In this document: in pieces, positions 33,847 to 45,517 of the stretch
Position numbering within the stretch: position 1 is the stretch's first letter
How the letters are laid out: every line of letters starts with the position of its first letter
Source of the DNA: Hericium rajendrae
Taxonomy: Eukaryota; Basidiomycota; Agaricomycetes; Russulales; Hericiaceae
Length of the DNA: 64,000 nt
Direction: 5' to 3'
Assembly (NCBI GenBank): GCA_033439255.1
Contig: CM065879.1
Location: forward strand, 290,501 to 354,500
The notes under the pieces: generated by a model
What the model was told of the DNA's origin: nothing
The model's database searches: none
Seen by the model: the letters and a program-made list of their open reading frames with translations, nothing else
Position numbers and translations under genes: made by a program

Positions 33847-35793
33847 ATGCGTTCGGACGATTTCGAAAAAGGAGTGAAGTACGTTATCAAGGCTTGTTCG
33901 TTGCTCTTTGTGCTTAAAAAATATGCTCATGTTCGCAGTGACTACTGGGCAAAGTGCTTGCGAACAAGACTCGTTTCCACGGACGGCGTGTCCGCGTGTA
34001 GCTCTGTGGAGATCGTTGATCGCACTCGTGATATGCTTTTGGCGGAACTCAAGTCGATTCAGCATCTCATCACGCTCACCGTCGCTCGCGTCAACGACCT
34101 ATCCATCACAGCACGATTTCCCTCGGAAGTGCTCATGCACATTTTCAATCTTCTCGCAGAATGTGATCCTCCCTCATCGAAACCATTGAAAGGCGACAGG
34201 ACCCGTCAGAAAGAGCACCTCGGATGGATACCTCCCGTGACTCACGTCTGCCGGCGTTGGAGACTGATCGCGCTTTCTGCGCCTGGCCTCTGGACCAACA
34301 TAGGAGCCCCGCAGACAGGGCCGTGGATGAACGCGATGCTCGCAAGATCCAAGAAGGTTCCTTTCACCCTCTCGGCATGCATCACACGAGACCACAAAGT
34401 CTGCAATGCCGTTCTCAAGGCAGTCAGTCCCCCTTATGTACGGCGCATGAAGGGCCTGCATCTCTCAGACGAATACAGGAAGCCTGCCTGCGACTCGGAC
34501 TCGGACTCGGACCAAGACGACGGATACGGACCTCTTGACGACCGCAGGGCCGCAGTCCTCGCGGGCTTCAAACACCCTGCGCCCATGCTGGAATCACTGA
34601 CTTTCGACAATGTCACCAAATCCAGCATGTTGCGGTCGGACATCTTCGCTCGCAAGCTGCCCCGTTTACGCCGCCTTGCCATTCGCAAATGCGAGGGTGT
34701 GCGTTGGAACGCGCCCTACCTGCGCAACCTCACGACTCTTGAGCTGATCTTCGAAGAGCATTTTTTATCCGCCAAGTTGCTAGCTTTGCTCAAGGAGTCG
34801 GCCAAGCTGGAGAATTTAAAGGTCACTCGAGGGGGGTATGTCAAACCTAAAGGCGCTATTCCAGACGAGAAGGTATTCGTGCCATCTCTCAAGTCATTCT
34901 GTTTCGACAGTCGAGCGGACAAGCTATGCGCGGAGTTTCTTGATCGCCTAATTATTCCGTCAGCAGCCAAGAAAGATTTCAGGTTCTGGGGGCCTGACGC
35001 TGAGCAGTCACTCCGCATCATCCCTTTTGCTACGGGTTTCGTCGACACTACGGGTATCCTCTCCCACCTATCACCTATCAAGATGAAGATAAAGTATAAG
35101 AAGGCCATACATTGCAGTCATATCACACTATCGCTCTATCTTCAAGACAACGACGATGATTCTCGGATCTCGGTACAATGGAACACCGACTATCAGTCGA
35201 ATCTCTCCGCGGACGACCTCGCCGCAGTGCAACTGCTGTTCAGCTCTTTTGACACCAGCGAGCTCACATATGCTTCGGTCACCTCAGAAGAACTCCCCGA
35301 TGCCGTCCACAGCATCTTTAAGGAGACCTTCAGCCAGATGTCCGCGCTGACCAAGCTCACGTTGAGGGGACGCGGGATCGGCCCTCTGCTCAGCCTTCTG
35401 AAGACCACGCAACCCCAGTCCGAGGACGCCGAGATGGAAAGCTTTTATGGGGATCCGTCGACACGGCAGTCTTCATTTCTTCTCCCAAGTCTCCAATGTC
35501 TCTGGGTGACAGGTGCGCCGATGGACGGGACCACGACGAAGGGAAACGCTGCGGGCCCCAATCTGGGTGAGCTGCTGCTCAGCGTGGCCAAGAAGCGAGA
35601 GGCACTGGGGGAGCGCATCCCTCTGCTGGAGGTCAGATCTTGCCAGGGCAGCGACCCGCTGATGCCTGAACTCTTTCATCATGTCGGCCAGCTAAGTTTG
35701 GACAGCAGTAGCAGGCCTTATTTTGAGGCCCACGTCGTGTACCGAAATAAGCTTCCAAGTGACACATGTAAAATACCGCCTTTGACATCCTAG
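33847..35793 (+). CDS. F-box domain protein with Leu-rich C-terminal region
   Basis: ATG at 33847 (MRSDDFEKGV). A 60-bp in-frame intron at 33879-33938 (donor GTACGT, acceptor TTCGCAG) is likely, since the retained sequence looks non-conserved; the protein is 628 residues if spliced and 648 if not. A helical start LLAELKSIQHLITL leads to the F-box ITARFPSEVLMHIFNLLAE, then PVTHVCRRWRLIAL and APGLWTNIGA. The C-terminal part is a series of Leu-rich stretches as in fungal F-box/LRR proteins. An acidic run DSDSDSDQDD near residue 200 is encoded by GGACTC repeats. It is presumably an SCF substrate adaptor. It converges with the aldo-keto reductase gene. Confidence 0.8.
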   Translation: MRSDDFEKGVKYVIKACSLLFVLKKYAHVRSDYWAKCLRTRLVSTDGVSACSSVEIVDRTRDMLLAELKSIQHLITLTVARVNDLSITARFPSEVLMHIFNLLAECDPPSSKPLKGDRTRQKEHLGWIPPVTHVCRRWRLIALSAPGLWTNIGAPQTGPWMNAMLARSKKVPFTLSACITRDHKVCNAVLKAVSPPYVRRMKGLHLSDEYRKPACDSDSDSDQDDGYGPLDDRRAAVLAGFKHPAPMLESLTFDNVTKSSMLRSDIFARKLPRLRRLAIRKCEGVRWNAPYLRNLTTLELIFEEHFLSAKLLALLKESAKLENLKVTRGGYVKPKGAIPDEKVFVPSLKSFCFDSRADKLCAEFLDRLIIPSAAKKDFRFWGPDAEQSLRIIPFATGFVDTTGILSHLSPIKMKIKYKKAIHCSHITLSLYLQDNDDDSRISVQWNTDYQSNLSADDLAAVQLLFSSFDTSELTYASVTSEELPDAVHSIFKETFSQMSALTKLTLRGRGIGPLLSLLKTTQPQSEDAEMESFYGDPSTRQSSFLLPSLQCLWVTGAPMDGTTTKGNAAGPNLGELLLSVAKKREALGERIPLLEVRSCQGSDPLMPELFHHVGQLSLDSSSRPYFEAHVVYRNKLPSDTCKIPPLTS

Positions 35794-36153
35794 GGTGTTC
35801 GAGATTGCGTCTGCTTTCATTATCACGCCTTGCTTCCCATCCAGGCTGTTTAGAAGTTTGCTGGAGATCTCGCAGACTGACTTTGATAAAGGCTGCGGAG
35901 AGTTCAAAAAGGTTGGCGCACAAGGCTTCCCGTGCTGCTATATGCTGCCATTTTGGAGGGGCTTCTTCATGCCTGGGAGATGCGTGGCCGAGCTGTTCTT
36001 GCAAATAACATCAACACAGGGGCAATGAGGAATGCAGGTCATCAGATGCGCGTAAGTGCAAGTTGTGGCATACAAAATCTTCAGTTCCCTGACAACATGA
36101 TATATTTACAAGCTTGACATAGAAGCATGTACAGTTCTACGTTGGACCATATC
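35794..36153. other. Convergent intergenic region
   Basis: No gene is seen between the F-box stop and the aldo-keto reductase stop. Confidence 0.4.
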
Positions 36154-37729
36154 TTACTTCTGCGCGGGCTTGATCGGCGCAGCCTTAGGCCAAATTGCGA
36201 CAGGCGCACTCGCAGCTATGATAGGGTGCTCCTTCGTCCCGTCGCCCTTTTCGCCATGAAAAAGCACATGAGCATACGATAAGAGGAGAGACTTTCAAGA
36301 ATACACGCACAATGAGCCAGTTCGGGAACCCGACATCAAACGGAACGACACTCTCCAGATACGCGATCTGCTCGTTAGACAGCACAATCTCCAGCGCCTC
36401 GATGTTCTTCAGCATATTCTCGACCTTGCGTCCGCCGATCACCGGGAACACATACGGCGTCCTCTGCAGATGATACGCAATCGCCACTTCGCAACACAAC
36501 ACCCGTCAGCAGGTTTGTCTCACAACCGACTGCAAAGGGCAACGCACCTGCCTGTATGGTCTTCGCGCCGACTTCGGCCGCGACCTTCTCGAGGGCGGCG
36601 CTGATCGCGCGGTCGTCCGCGCTGCGCTCCCATTTCCCGTCCTGCGTGAACGCCGTGCGCGCGCCCTCACCGCGCTCGCGTCGGGCTTTGTCTTCCGCGT
36701 CGGTGCGGAAGCGGCCGCCGCCGAGGACATCCCACGGCGCGAGAGCAAGACCTGAATAGAATCAGTCGAGAATTCTAATGAGAGGATGACTGGCGGGGAC
36801 TGACCGAGTTCACGAGCCATGGGGATAATCTCGCGCTCGAAGGAGCGCTTGCCGAGGTTCCATTGGCCTTGGTAGATGCAGAAGGGCGTTTTACCCTGAT
36901 CTTTGGCATACTGGTTCGCTTGAGCCACGATCCATGCGGGCGCATCCTGCACATGTGAATTAGGACAAGAAAAAGCGCCGAATGAAAACGCAAACTCACG
37001 GAGATTCCCTACAAACCATAAGTAAGCCGATATACTCGCAGACGGCGGATGAGAAGACTTACGAGATGCAAAACCTTCCCGGAGAGGACCAGATGATGCA
37101 GGCTATTCATCAGTTCTTCAACGCTAGTTTCCCAATCGTACCAATGACAGTACAGAATATCGATGTAATCGGTGCGCAGCTTCTTCAACGAACCATTGAC
37201 AGCCAGATGAAGCGACTTCGTGCCGTTCCCGGTATAGTGGACCTTTTGCGCGACCGAGGCATCGTTACCCTTCCACGGGGAGCTGTACTGTGTACCAGAA
37301 AAAATAGACGTAAGTATTGGATCACTGGATAGAGAACCATAAATATTCTCACTGACCTTAGTCGCGATGACCATCTGGTCTCGATTGCCTCGCAGCTCCA
37401 TCCATTCACCAAGCAGACCTTCCGAGGTACCATCCTGGCTGTTCAAAGTAAATATCCAACCGTCCTTCGCATTCAGAAAAGAACTCACTAGTTTTGCACG
37501 CGGTATCGACAAAGTTTCCACCCGCCTCGAAGTAGGCGTCAAGCAAGCGGAAACTGGACTCCCGGGTCATAGCGCCCATGCCTTTGGACCATTCCGTCCC
37601 GATTGACATCGCACCGAGCTGGATGGGGGAGACGCGGATGCTGGCGAGCGGGGACAATAGACGGTATTGCCCGAGCGGAGTGGGCGTTGTGGGACGAGGC
37701 GGAAGGTAAGGTGCTTCAGACTGGGACAT
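36154..37729 (-). CDS. Aldo-keto reductase, aryl-alcohol dehydrogenase (AAD) type
   Basis: Start ATG 37729 ([13 protein letters not shown]), stop TAA 36154-36156. Exons carry [26 protein letters not shown] (catalytic Asp), [22 protein letters not shown] (broken here: [12 protein letters not shown], then [10 protein letters not shown] with the catalytic Lys), [20 protein letters not shown] (catalytic His), and the NADP-binding end [20 protein letters not shown]. The last exon reads [20 protein letters not shown] and ends PIKPAQK. It should be a cytosolic NADPH-dependent oxidoreductase of aryl aldehydes, as in lignin-degrading fungi. The Asp exon joins to QDGTSE through donor GTGAGT, giving DTACKTSQDGTSE, where relatives have DTANNYQD-like sequence, so the catalytic Tyr is not seen in this model. 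A TATA-like TATAAAAT lies about 65 bp upstream. Confidence 0.85.
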
Positions 37730-38648
37730 GATTCAAGATATCGGATTTGAGCTCTGGAGGGGGGATGTGGAATGAAGACGAGATCGACAGCCATTTTATA
37801 CGACGGCTGCTCAGATGCACTGGTTAGGACACTGACGCGCCAGAACGCCAATGCAGCTCTGTCTGCCACTAACATGGTTTCAAACCCTGATTGCGCAATT
37901 GTCAGTGCATGAAGGCCTAGTTTTTGTCTCCCAGAGAAGTACTACCTTGGTCAAGGGAAGAGACGGATACTTATGAAAGCGCCTGCAATGGACCAATGGA
38001 CCAGAGTGTACGGATGTGATCTCATCAGTATGATCCTGTATGGCGAGGATCTTTTCATCGAGCAGGAATAGAGACCGAGAAAAATTTGTCCATCACGCAA
38101 AAATGGCTTACAGCTATCCAGGGAGGTTGGAAGAATTCGGAGTAATTTGGAGGTCATCCGAAGTCGTTGTCAGTTGAGTTGTGACTGGTTGGTCGTGACC
38201 GGCGGCAGCCGTCGCCGCCCGAGGCTGCAGGCGTAGGCGAAAGGTTCTGTAACGTCACCGTCACAATGTGCCGCCCGGCTCGGTCGTCGATTCATCGAAC
38301 TTCTGCCTAACCCTTGCTGCCAGCTGCTTGAGCAGTGGGCGATCTGTTGTCTCTGAATGTTCAACGTAAGTACTATGGTTGGATGTTGACTGGAAAGTGG
38401 TCCAGGTTATCTTGCGTTGAAGATTGACATGGTGAGTACATATTCAATGTTTTCCGCCCGGCCGTTTGAACTGTGCTGACATCGATAGCAGCACATTCGG
38501 ACACAATGAGTTCATGGTCTCAGAATGCAACGTGATGTGGCATGAGAGGGCTCAATTTCGCTTTTTCCTTTCTCCATTGTTCCAAGCCTGCCGCTTCACG
38601 CATAAATACGTAACGTAACTCACCGTTGATTTCCTTCCTTCCTCCATT
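37730..38648. other. Divergent intergenic region
   Basis: No gene is seen. TATAAAAT on the minus strand (37793-37800) serves the reductase, and CATAAATA near 38601 may serve the kinase. Confidence 0.4.
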
Positions 38649-40960
38649 ATGTCCGGACAGTCCCAGCCTGAAATCGACGGGGAAATGAAGAACGACCGCT
38701 GCTATCCTATCGTCCCAAGCTCACAGAAGCGTATTCACGCGCCAAAGTTTGAACACTTCATGCTTGACCTGAAGCAGCCCCTGCTATCTCTTGCATCGGG
38801 TATTCGGAATGAAAGCAGCATGGATCGCCTTTCACACAAGCGCATAAGAGTTGCAGGTTCTGAGTCAGATGCACTGACTGTGGAACCGATTTTGACGTGC
38901 ATGAACTATCCTCTCGTTCTCAACTGTACAGCACGCCCGTTGAAAGACTTCAAATCGTCGCGCGAGCTTTGTACATCTATCCGCGATGCGGTTGAAGGTA
39001 CGCGCACCATCCATTTCATTGAATCCAGGCTAATCATAATCTCATAGCTCACGGGAATTTCTATGTGAAGACCGGCATCTTGCATCGGGACGTGAGCGCT
39101 ATCAACATCCTCATCGCGGACGGGGGAAAAGGCCAACTCATCGACTCAGACTCTTGCATCCGCGTTACTTCGGAGACATCACGGTGCCATTGGAAAACCG
39201 TAAGCGACCTATGCGCAATAGCTTTTTGGCTTCACAGGCTGATCCATCGAGCTTTCAGGGGACTTGGCAATTCACGGCTGGCCAGATCCTGAGGCATCCC
39301 GGTACTCAACACGAGTTCCGCCACGACCTAGAGTCGTTCTTCCACGTCCTCTACTACCACGTCATGCGCTACTGCCACAACCCTTCAGGAACACTAGCGA
39401 GCGACATACTCAGAATATATGACTCTTGCTCCTGGGACTCCGCACACAAGAGCCTCTATGGCGGACAAGAGAAAATATGTACCTTCGGCGGCAGGTACCT
39501 CGACCCGCAAGAGCTCTACGACCAGCTCACGCCGTCGTTCGTGGAGCTCCTCCTAGACCTCGACGAGCACTTCCTAAATACATATATAGGCGAAGGCTCG
39601 AGGTCCTACAACGAGGCATCGTCCTCCGCGTCCTTCACGCTCCTGGCCAACTCTGAAGGCGTCCTGGCCATCTTCGACAAGCATCTCAAGGAGGACGACT
39701 GGCCCACTGACGATGCGAGCTATGATCATATAGTAGAGCGCGCCAAAAAACGCACTTACAAACTGGAGTCGATAGCATGTTTTCGAGCCTTACTGCAGCA
39801 AACGTATAAAGCAGTTATCGGAAGGCATCAAGTATCCCGGGACTGGCTGCTGCCGCGTCTCCTTCCCGACTTTGCGTACGCCGCGCCATCTGCCCACCAT
39901 GTGGATGTAGATAATCAGATCGCGTTGACCCAGGGCTTCAAGGCCCCGCACGCTAAGTGTCCTCTCATCCTCGATTGCGTAGGCCGTTCTATGCATAGCT
40001 TCGACTCATCGTGCGAGCCCTGCACGTCTATCCGCGATGCGGTGGAAGGTACGCACAGGGTCCACTTCATCGCGCACAAATGACTCACCATTGCTGCCGC
40101 AGCTCAGGGTGCTGTCTATGAGAAGACTGGCGTTTTGCATCGGGACATCAGTGGCGCAACCATCCTCATCGTGGATGGGGGTATGGGCCAGCTCATCGAC
40201 TGGGATCTCTGCAAGCTACCAATGCGTGGAACGTCACGTTGCTATTGGAGAACTTCATGTGAGGATATATACATGTACCCTGCAAATGCTTACCCACCAA
40301 TGCGCCTTGCAGGGGACATGGCAGTTTACCGCGGCCGCGATCCAAGAGCACCCGGGCACTTCACACGAATTCCGGCACGATCTGGAATCCTTCTTTCACG
40401 TCCTCCTCTTCCACGTTCTGCGATACTGCCGAAACTCACTACCGACGCTGGAGTTCAACATGCTCGAAGTGTTCGACTCCTGCCGTTGGGATCCTCCGAC
40501 CAAGGCGCTTATCGGTGGGCTGCAGAAGCTGAGTGTCTTCGACGGCAGGTACTTCTCCGCACGCGATCTTCGTGGTCAGTTCAAGCCCTCTCTCGTGGGC
40601 ATCATCCAGGATCTTCGCACGCAATTCAGGAACGCCTATGCTGATGAAGATATACGGCACTACGATGAAGCAGAGACCAAAGCCTCCCTCACCTTCCTTT
40701 CCAATGCCAATGGTGTCATCGCGGTCTTCGATAAGTACCTCGAGGAAAGTGACTGGCCCGCCGACGACGCCGGGTACGACAACATAACAGAGTCCGCGAA
40801 GGAGCGCGCGAGGTCTGGTCGTACAGTGCTGACGACTGCGTACTCCTGCAGCAAGATGCTGACGGCAACGTATACGGCCAATGTCGGAAGATGCCGCTTA
40901 TCTTCGCGCTGGCTCGTGCCGCGTCTACTTCCTGGGAATCAAAGCAAGATAGGCTACTAA
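38649..40960 (+). CDS. FunK1-type protein kinase with two tandem catalytic halves
   Basis: Exons 38649-38997, 39048-39199 and 39259-40048 read without a stop and splice in frame into a second, homologous copy (40103-about 40258 and 40313-40960). Copy 1 has LCTSIRDAVE, GILHRDVSAINILI (HRD with the Asn of the catalytic loop), GQLIDSDS (in place of the DFG-type LIDWD), TWQFTAGQI, GTQHEFRHDLESFFHVLYYH and LLPRLLPD. Copy 2 has CTSIRDAVE, GVLHRDISGATILI, GQLIDWDLC, TWQFTAAAI, SHEFRHDLESFFHVLLFH and VPRLLPGN. HEFRHDLESFFHVL is the FunK1 signature. The N-terminal (ATP-binding) lobe is short or absent in both. In copy 2 the catalytic-loop Asn is Thr, and the donor near 40259 (GTGAGG) gives a frame change, so copy 2 may be non-functional. 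Alternatively there are two overlapping partial genes. Confidence 0.65.
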
Positions 40961-42231
40961 AGCAGTATTTCCGGATGGTGTTTACTCTCGAGTCAGTAAT
41001 GAGGTAGTGTGTAGTGAAATTATATGTATGGGCACTCTCACTGGTCCTCACCACGTTCCAACCTCGTTTGATGAGCGCCAAGATAAACAGCTTACAGTAC
41101 TGCATACTAGATCCCTGCACACCGAGCCTTGAGGTGTTGTTCTACAATATCCTTTTCGAGCTTTCCCAGGAGATGTGCTGGCGGTCGATCAAGTCTCTTG
41201 ATCGTGAGGCGCACTTAGACGCTGGATGAATCTCCAGACTTGGATCGCGAGTATCGCTCTTTGACCACCAAGATTCCATCTTGTCTCAGCTTCCTCCATT
41301 CCTTGTCTTATGCGTAGTCCTGTCGAAGGGCACCCTGTCCTTGTGCCAGTCCTAGTCATCATTGACTGTGCGAAGTCAAGGTCGACTGTCAAAGCGTCGC
41401 CGCGTCGGACCCAAAAGGAGCATCTTGCAAATCTGCCTCCGTCGCGCCGCTGAGTTGGCGATGCGCCAAGCAGTCGTCGTCGGTACCGGAAGCAATGCAG
41501 CTTCTTTCACGGGGCTATCGCTCGTTGGATGTTTATGGGGGCAGTGACAATGTCTAAGTAGAACGGCCTCAGCTGGCCTGCCATGTAGGTAGGCAGTTTA
41601 GACCATGACAGTCGTGAGGTGATAGCATATCGAGAACTGCTGGCTTTGACGCACCGTCAACAACGGCATAACGAATCTTCGATGACCGCGGATCGGGAAG
41701 ACATCTCGTGAGAAACGACGCTTTGATAGACAGCACTATCGCGATATCTGCAGATGACGTAGACCTGCGCGGACTCATCTGTGATCGGTATCCAGTACCC
41801 CATTTTCGACAGTGAGCTTGGAAATGCACGGTGATGTTTGAGTCATGTTTGTCAATAAGTATGGGCAGAACGCACATGCCCGAGATTCAAAGTAGCGCCT
41901 ATGTGAATACAATCGCAGCAGAGTCACCTTCGGTAGCCCTTATACGCTAGCGGGCACAAGAACAAGAACGACATAGCAACCAGAGCACCGGCCGGCCGAC
42001 GAGACGGGGGTTGGACAAAAGAACAAAGGCGAGGATAACGTCCGGAATTGATGGCCGCCGTCGGCCCGCGCTCGGCTAGATCAAAGCGCACTGCGCCTGG
42101 ATTCCTCATAAGCCTCGCTTGTCCCTCTATTCCTCTCCTCGCTCTTACCATAACCACCACCATCTCCAAGTTTCACGACGACCTCATAGTCCTACGAACA
42201 CACCACAAGCATCAGCGCAGCGGACGTTAAC
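40961..42231. other. Intergenic region
   Basis: 1.27 kb with no recognisable gene. Short open frames show no domain or splice structure. Confidence 0.4.
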
Positions 42232-43435
42232 ATGAACATGCCGTACGACACTTTCACCGCGTCTGCTCGCGGTCGAGCAGATGTCGCGTCCTCAATGGCC
42301 TCAACGACGACCGTGGCGTCCTCGGTGCGTCTGATTGTATCGCCCAATGTTCTTATATAACTGACCATCCTTCTCATAGACTTCCCTACAAACAATTAAC
42401 GACTCTGCATCGCCGCTTTCCCTCCGCGCCACGACCCCACGCACCACCTTTCGCCCATCTATCTCGCACGAGACCGAGGCGATCCAGTACTCTGTAGAAG
42501 AAGACGAGGACATGGATGCTGATATATCCTCCTTCGACCGCTCCTCCCCGTCCTCCTCCCTCGACCACGCCTGCTCCACCACCGCCGTCTGGAAATCCAC
42601 CCAGCGCACCCAGCGCGCCTCCGAGACCTCGCCACCAATTAAATACGTTGACTCCTCGTCGAAGTCGGTCCACCGAAACGACCGCCGCGCCGACCGCGCC
42701 GACCGTCGCGAGAAAGACTACCACAAGGCGTGCGCGAGACGGTCCGCGCTCAAGCACCTCAGGCAGACGCGACGCGACGTCGCCGCACGCCGCAGCGCGT
42801 CGTTCCATCTCTCAGGCGCTCAGGAGTCTGACCTCGGGGAATGCTTCGACTGGGGCGCAGCGGGGAAGAAGCAGCCCGAGCGCCTCACAATCAAAGTCCC
42901 CGGCGCGCGGTCCGTCTCCTGGATGACAATGAAGTTCCGCGCGCAATCGCTGGATGCCCAAGGCCCCCCACCCCCCGCGCCCTCCGACCACACAGCCACC
43001 GACGACGAGGTCGAGGTCGAGGCGCCTTCCGCATGCCCCTCTCCCTCGGACAGCGAGCCCCCCGCCCGCCTCACGATCAAGATCCCCGCGCCGACCTCCG
43101 TCACCTGGCTCACGAAGCTCATGGCACAGCAGACTCTCAGCGACCGCGCAGGCAAGCGTGCCGTGCGCTTCGCCGATCCCGTGCCCGGCAGCGACGCGGA
43201 CGACGAGGCGCCGCACTTCCAGCGCTCGCGCGCGCATCGCGGAGTGTCGGATGGCGTCGCGGCACCGCGCAAGCGCGTCGATACCGGCGCGCCCTACTCG
43301 CGCCCGGAGTCGAGCGCACGGCTGCGCGCGATGCGCGAGCGGCTTGCGCACGATGAGGGGGCTGAGTTCCGCCGCCGGCGGGGGCGCCGCGAGGAGGAGT
43401 CGCGCGCGCGACGCCGCGTGCACATGCCCTACTGA
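42232..43435 (+). CDS. Disordered Arg/Ser-rich protein with a duplicated RLTIK motif
   Basis: Two exons, 42232-42324 and 42380-43435, give about 382 residues. The start is MNMPYDTFTASARGRADV. Low-complexity Ser/Thr and acidic tracts (EEDEDMDADISSFDRSS) are followed by a basic stretch RNDRRADRADRREKDYHKAC. A motif then appears twice: ERLTIKVPGARSVSWMTMK and ARLTIKIPAPTSVTWLTKL, about 75 residues apart. The tail is very Arg-rich (FRRRRGRREEESRARRRVHM). No known domain is seen. The composition suggests a nuclear, nucleic-acid or protein-binding role, but that is inference. The strong codon bias to G/C and the absence of stops over 1 kb support coding. Confidence 0.65.
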
Positions 43436-44705
43436 TAGGTTGTCTGCGCCTGCCTGTCGCCCGACGCATAGATCTGCTGTATTTCTTTTCTCCTTTTTCT
43501 TGCTTTCTGTTTTCATCTCTCGCCATCTCTCGCGCATCTGTGTACGATATACCCTACTGTAATTGCATAAGTTATTTAGGATGCATGTCTTCCTTCGCCG
43601 TGCTTGTCGTTGTACCCCCTTCGTAGCATGGACGATTCTTGTAGTATTCATACATAGCTGGTGCTGTATACTCCGCCCTGTTGCTATATCTCGGGCGTCG
43701 ACTGTAGCAAATGTAGCTGAAACTTTGATTGCGACTGAGCGTCCTCGCGCGTTTTCTCGTGCACTGCGATCCCAACTCCAGTGAACAGTGCATAAATATT
43801 GATCGCTCAATCAGGCTCACATTACAGGTTTAGAGTTGCAGCAGATGGCTCGCACTCGCAGAAGAAAGTCCGGCGAGTCGCAGATGAGGTGGCTGAAGAC
43901 GTGACTTAATGTGACTAGGCGTTATGTCTGTGACCATCTGGCCTCGCCGCAGCGGCGGGCTGTCGTCGTCGTCTTGCGCAGCGAGCTCAATGCTCATAGA
44001 CTTGAGCTGTTTGAATTTCCAACAAATACACACTACACGAGATATAAGTGTTACTTCATTTTTTGGTGACCAACTGATCCCACTATGGCTTTGCACCCAG
44101 GCTGTAGTTGACAAATCTCACGCAAGCCTTTGCACCAGGGGGATACGTGGTCCGAAGACGACGACGAGGCTAGTAGCCGGACGATCCAACACCAAAACCC
44201 TCGCACCCCACCTTGCGCGTGCGCAACCCCGCTGACGAGACACAGCGCGCGTTTCCGAGCTCCTGCACCCCGTCTCTCTCCCGCTCGCCTCCCGCTCCCT
44301 CTCTGTCTCGCTCAGCCAGGATGCGGAGCAGCTGCAGCGCAAACAACCCGCAAGCGTGCCCTACAGCACGAGATGAGCATATCCAAGGTCTTCAAGGACA
44401 AACCGCGGCGGCCGACCCAGGCCAAGCTTCTGCTGCAACGAGACGCGGCCCGCACAGAAGAGTCTGAAGACGACGGCGGGCGGACCTTTGGTTCTTGTCG
44501 CAAGGACGCCGGTGATGGCGGGGCACGGGGCAGGACGGCGGCGGCAGGGACTCGAATTTCGCGCCATTCTAGCTACAGGCAGATACGCATATCGTATACA
44601 ATCAAGAAAGCACAGCATAGGTGAGAAATTGGTTACGTTGTAATTGCGATTCAACAAATGAAGCCTATTTTCAATGACTCAACCAAACATTGCTTAGTCT
44701 ACAAG
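43436..44705. other. Intergenic region with weak coding signs
   Basis: No gene is confidently called. Around 44130-44624 the + strand is open and GC-rich, with peptides such as MSISKVFKDKPRRPTQAK and, in another frame, QDAEQLQRKQPASVPYSTR, but no consistent exon chain emerges. Confidence 0.3.
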
Positions 44706-45422
44706 CTAGTCTTTGTCTATGATGGCCGCTATCCTCTTCATCTCTGCATCCCACTGCTTTCCATACAAAGAAAGCCATGCGCCCTTTGTCCACTTCACAT
44801 GCACCGTCCCATTCTCGTCGGTTTCCCTCCGGGGCTTTGAGAAACTAACTTCAGTGCCGATGATTGCCACACCGATGGCGCGCTCATCCCATCTCTCCCC
44901 TTCTCGCCCTAACAGGTACATATATTGACTTAGCTGGAATTGAATAGCTGATTTCTGAGATGCGGTAGGTGCCGGCTGATCATAAAGGGAGCCAATCTCG
45001 CAAACAAGACGAACTAAGTCGGAGGGCCAACCACCTTGTGCGTTCTGTTCGTAATAACTCGCAATAACGAAGTCGGGATAATTCTTCTCGACCTCAACTG
45101 CCTGGCCTACGATACAAGGAAGATTCAGAAAAACTAGAGAAGGGAAATGGCCATTGAGAAACGTACCGGTTGAGTCCACGCTTGTATCTTCTCCTGCGTC
45201 CAGCTGACCGAGTATGTCGTAGTAGGCGACATCGGCCCTATAGTCCTTGGGACGGAGAAGGCCTTGAGGTTTGACCAACGCCTTCGGAAAACGGAGGTTG
45301 AAGTACTTGTCCAGTGGTCCGTACTGGCTGAACTGGAGCTTCGGTGGGGAATCATTCCATCGTTCGATCCGTTGCCGCAACCTTACGGGGATGTCAGCTG
45401 CAGGATCGAATGATACAGCCAT
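44706..45422 (-). CDS. Unknown protein, possible PD-(D/E)XK-like fold
   Basis: Start ATG at 45422 (MAVSFDPAADIPVRLRQRIE) is preferred over the upstream in-frame ATG at 45494, because a TATA box lies at 45509-45517, too close for the latter. A 60-bp in-frame intron (donor GTACGT, acceptor TATCGTAG, about 45107-45166) is likely, giving 218 residues. Features are NYPDFVIASYYEQ, then LVRLVCEIGSLYDQP and QKSAIQFQLSQYMYLL, which recall the PDF...E-x-K core of restriction-like folds, though Gly stands where Lys would be expected. The C-terminus has WTKGAWLSLYGKQWDAEMKR. I do not assign a function. Confidence 0.6.
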   Translation of the reverse strand: MAVSFDPAADIPVRLRQRIERWNDSPPKLQFSQYGPLDKYFNLRFPKALVKPQGLLRPKDYRADVAYYDILGQLDAGEDTSVDSTGTFLNGHFPSLVFLNLPCIVGQAVEVEKNYPDFVIASYYEQNAQGGWPSDLVRLVCEIGSLYDQPAPTASQKSAIQFQLSQYMYLLGREGERWDERAIGVAIIGTEVSFSKPRRETDENGTVHVKWTKGAWLSLYGKQWDAEMKRIAAIIDKD

Positions 45423-45508
45423 TTTGAAATGGAAGATAGCGTCGACTAGCTGCAACAATGAACGTGGGAGGAGAGGGATGTTGGTGTGCAACATTTCACG
45501 TTGGCCAG

Positions 45509-45517
45509 CTATATATA
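45509..45517 (-). promoter_or_regulatory. TATA box upstream of the 45422 gene
   Basis: TATATATAG on the minus strand, about 90 bp from ATG 45422 and only about 15 bp from ATG 45494, so it decides for the downstream start. Confidence 0.55.

Noticed and set aside
42812-43810. Long minus-strand frame opposite the Arg-rich protein gene
   Set aside because: It is a shadow in GC-rich sequence with no start context or domain, and the + strand frame has a promoter-proximal exon and a repeated motif.
45422-45494. Upstream start (MLHTNIPLL) for the 45422 gene
   Set aside because: The TATA box at 45509-45517 lies only about 15 bp away, so this ATG is probably upstream of the transcript start.
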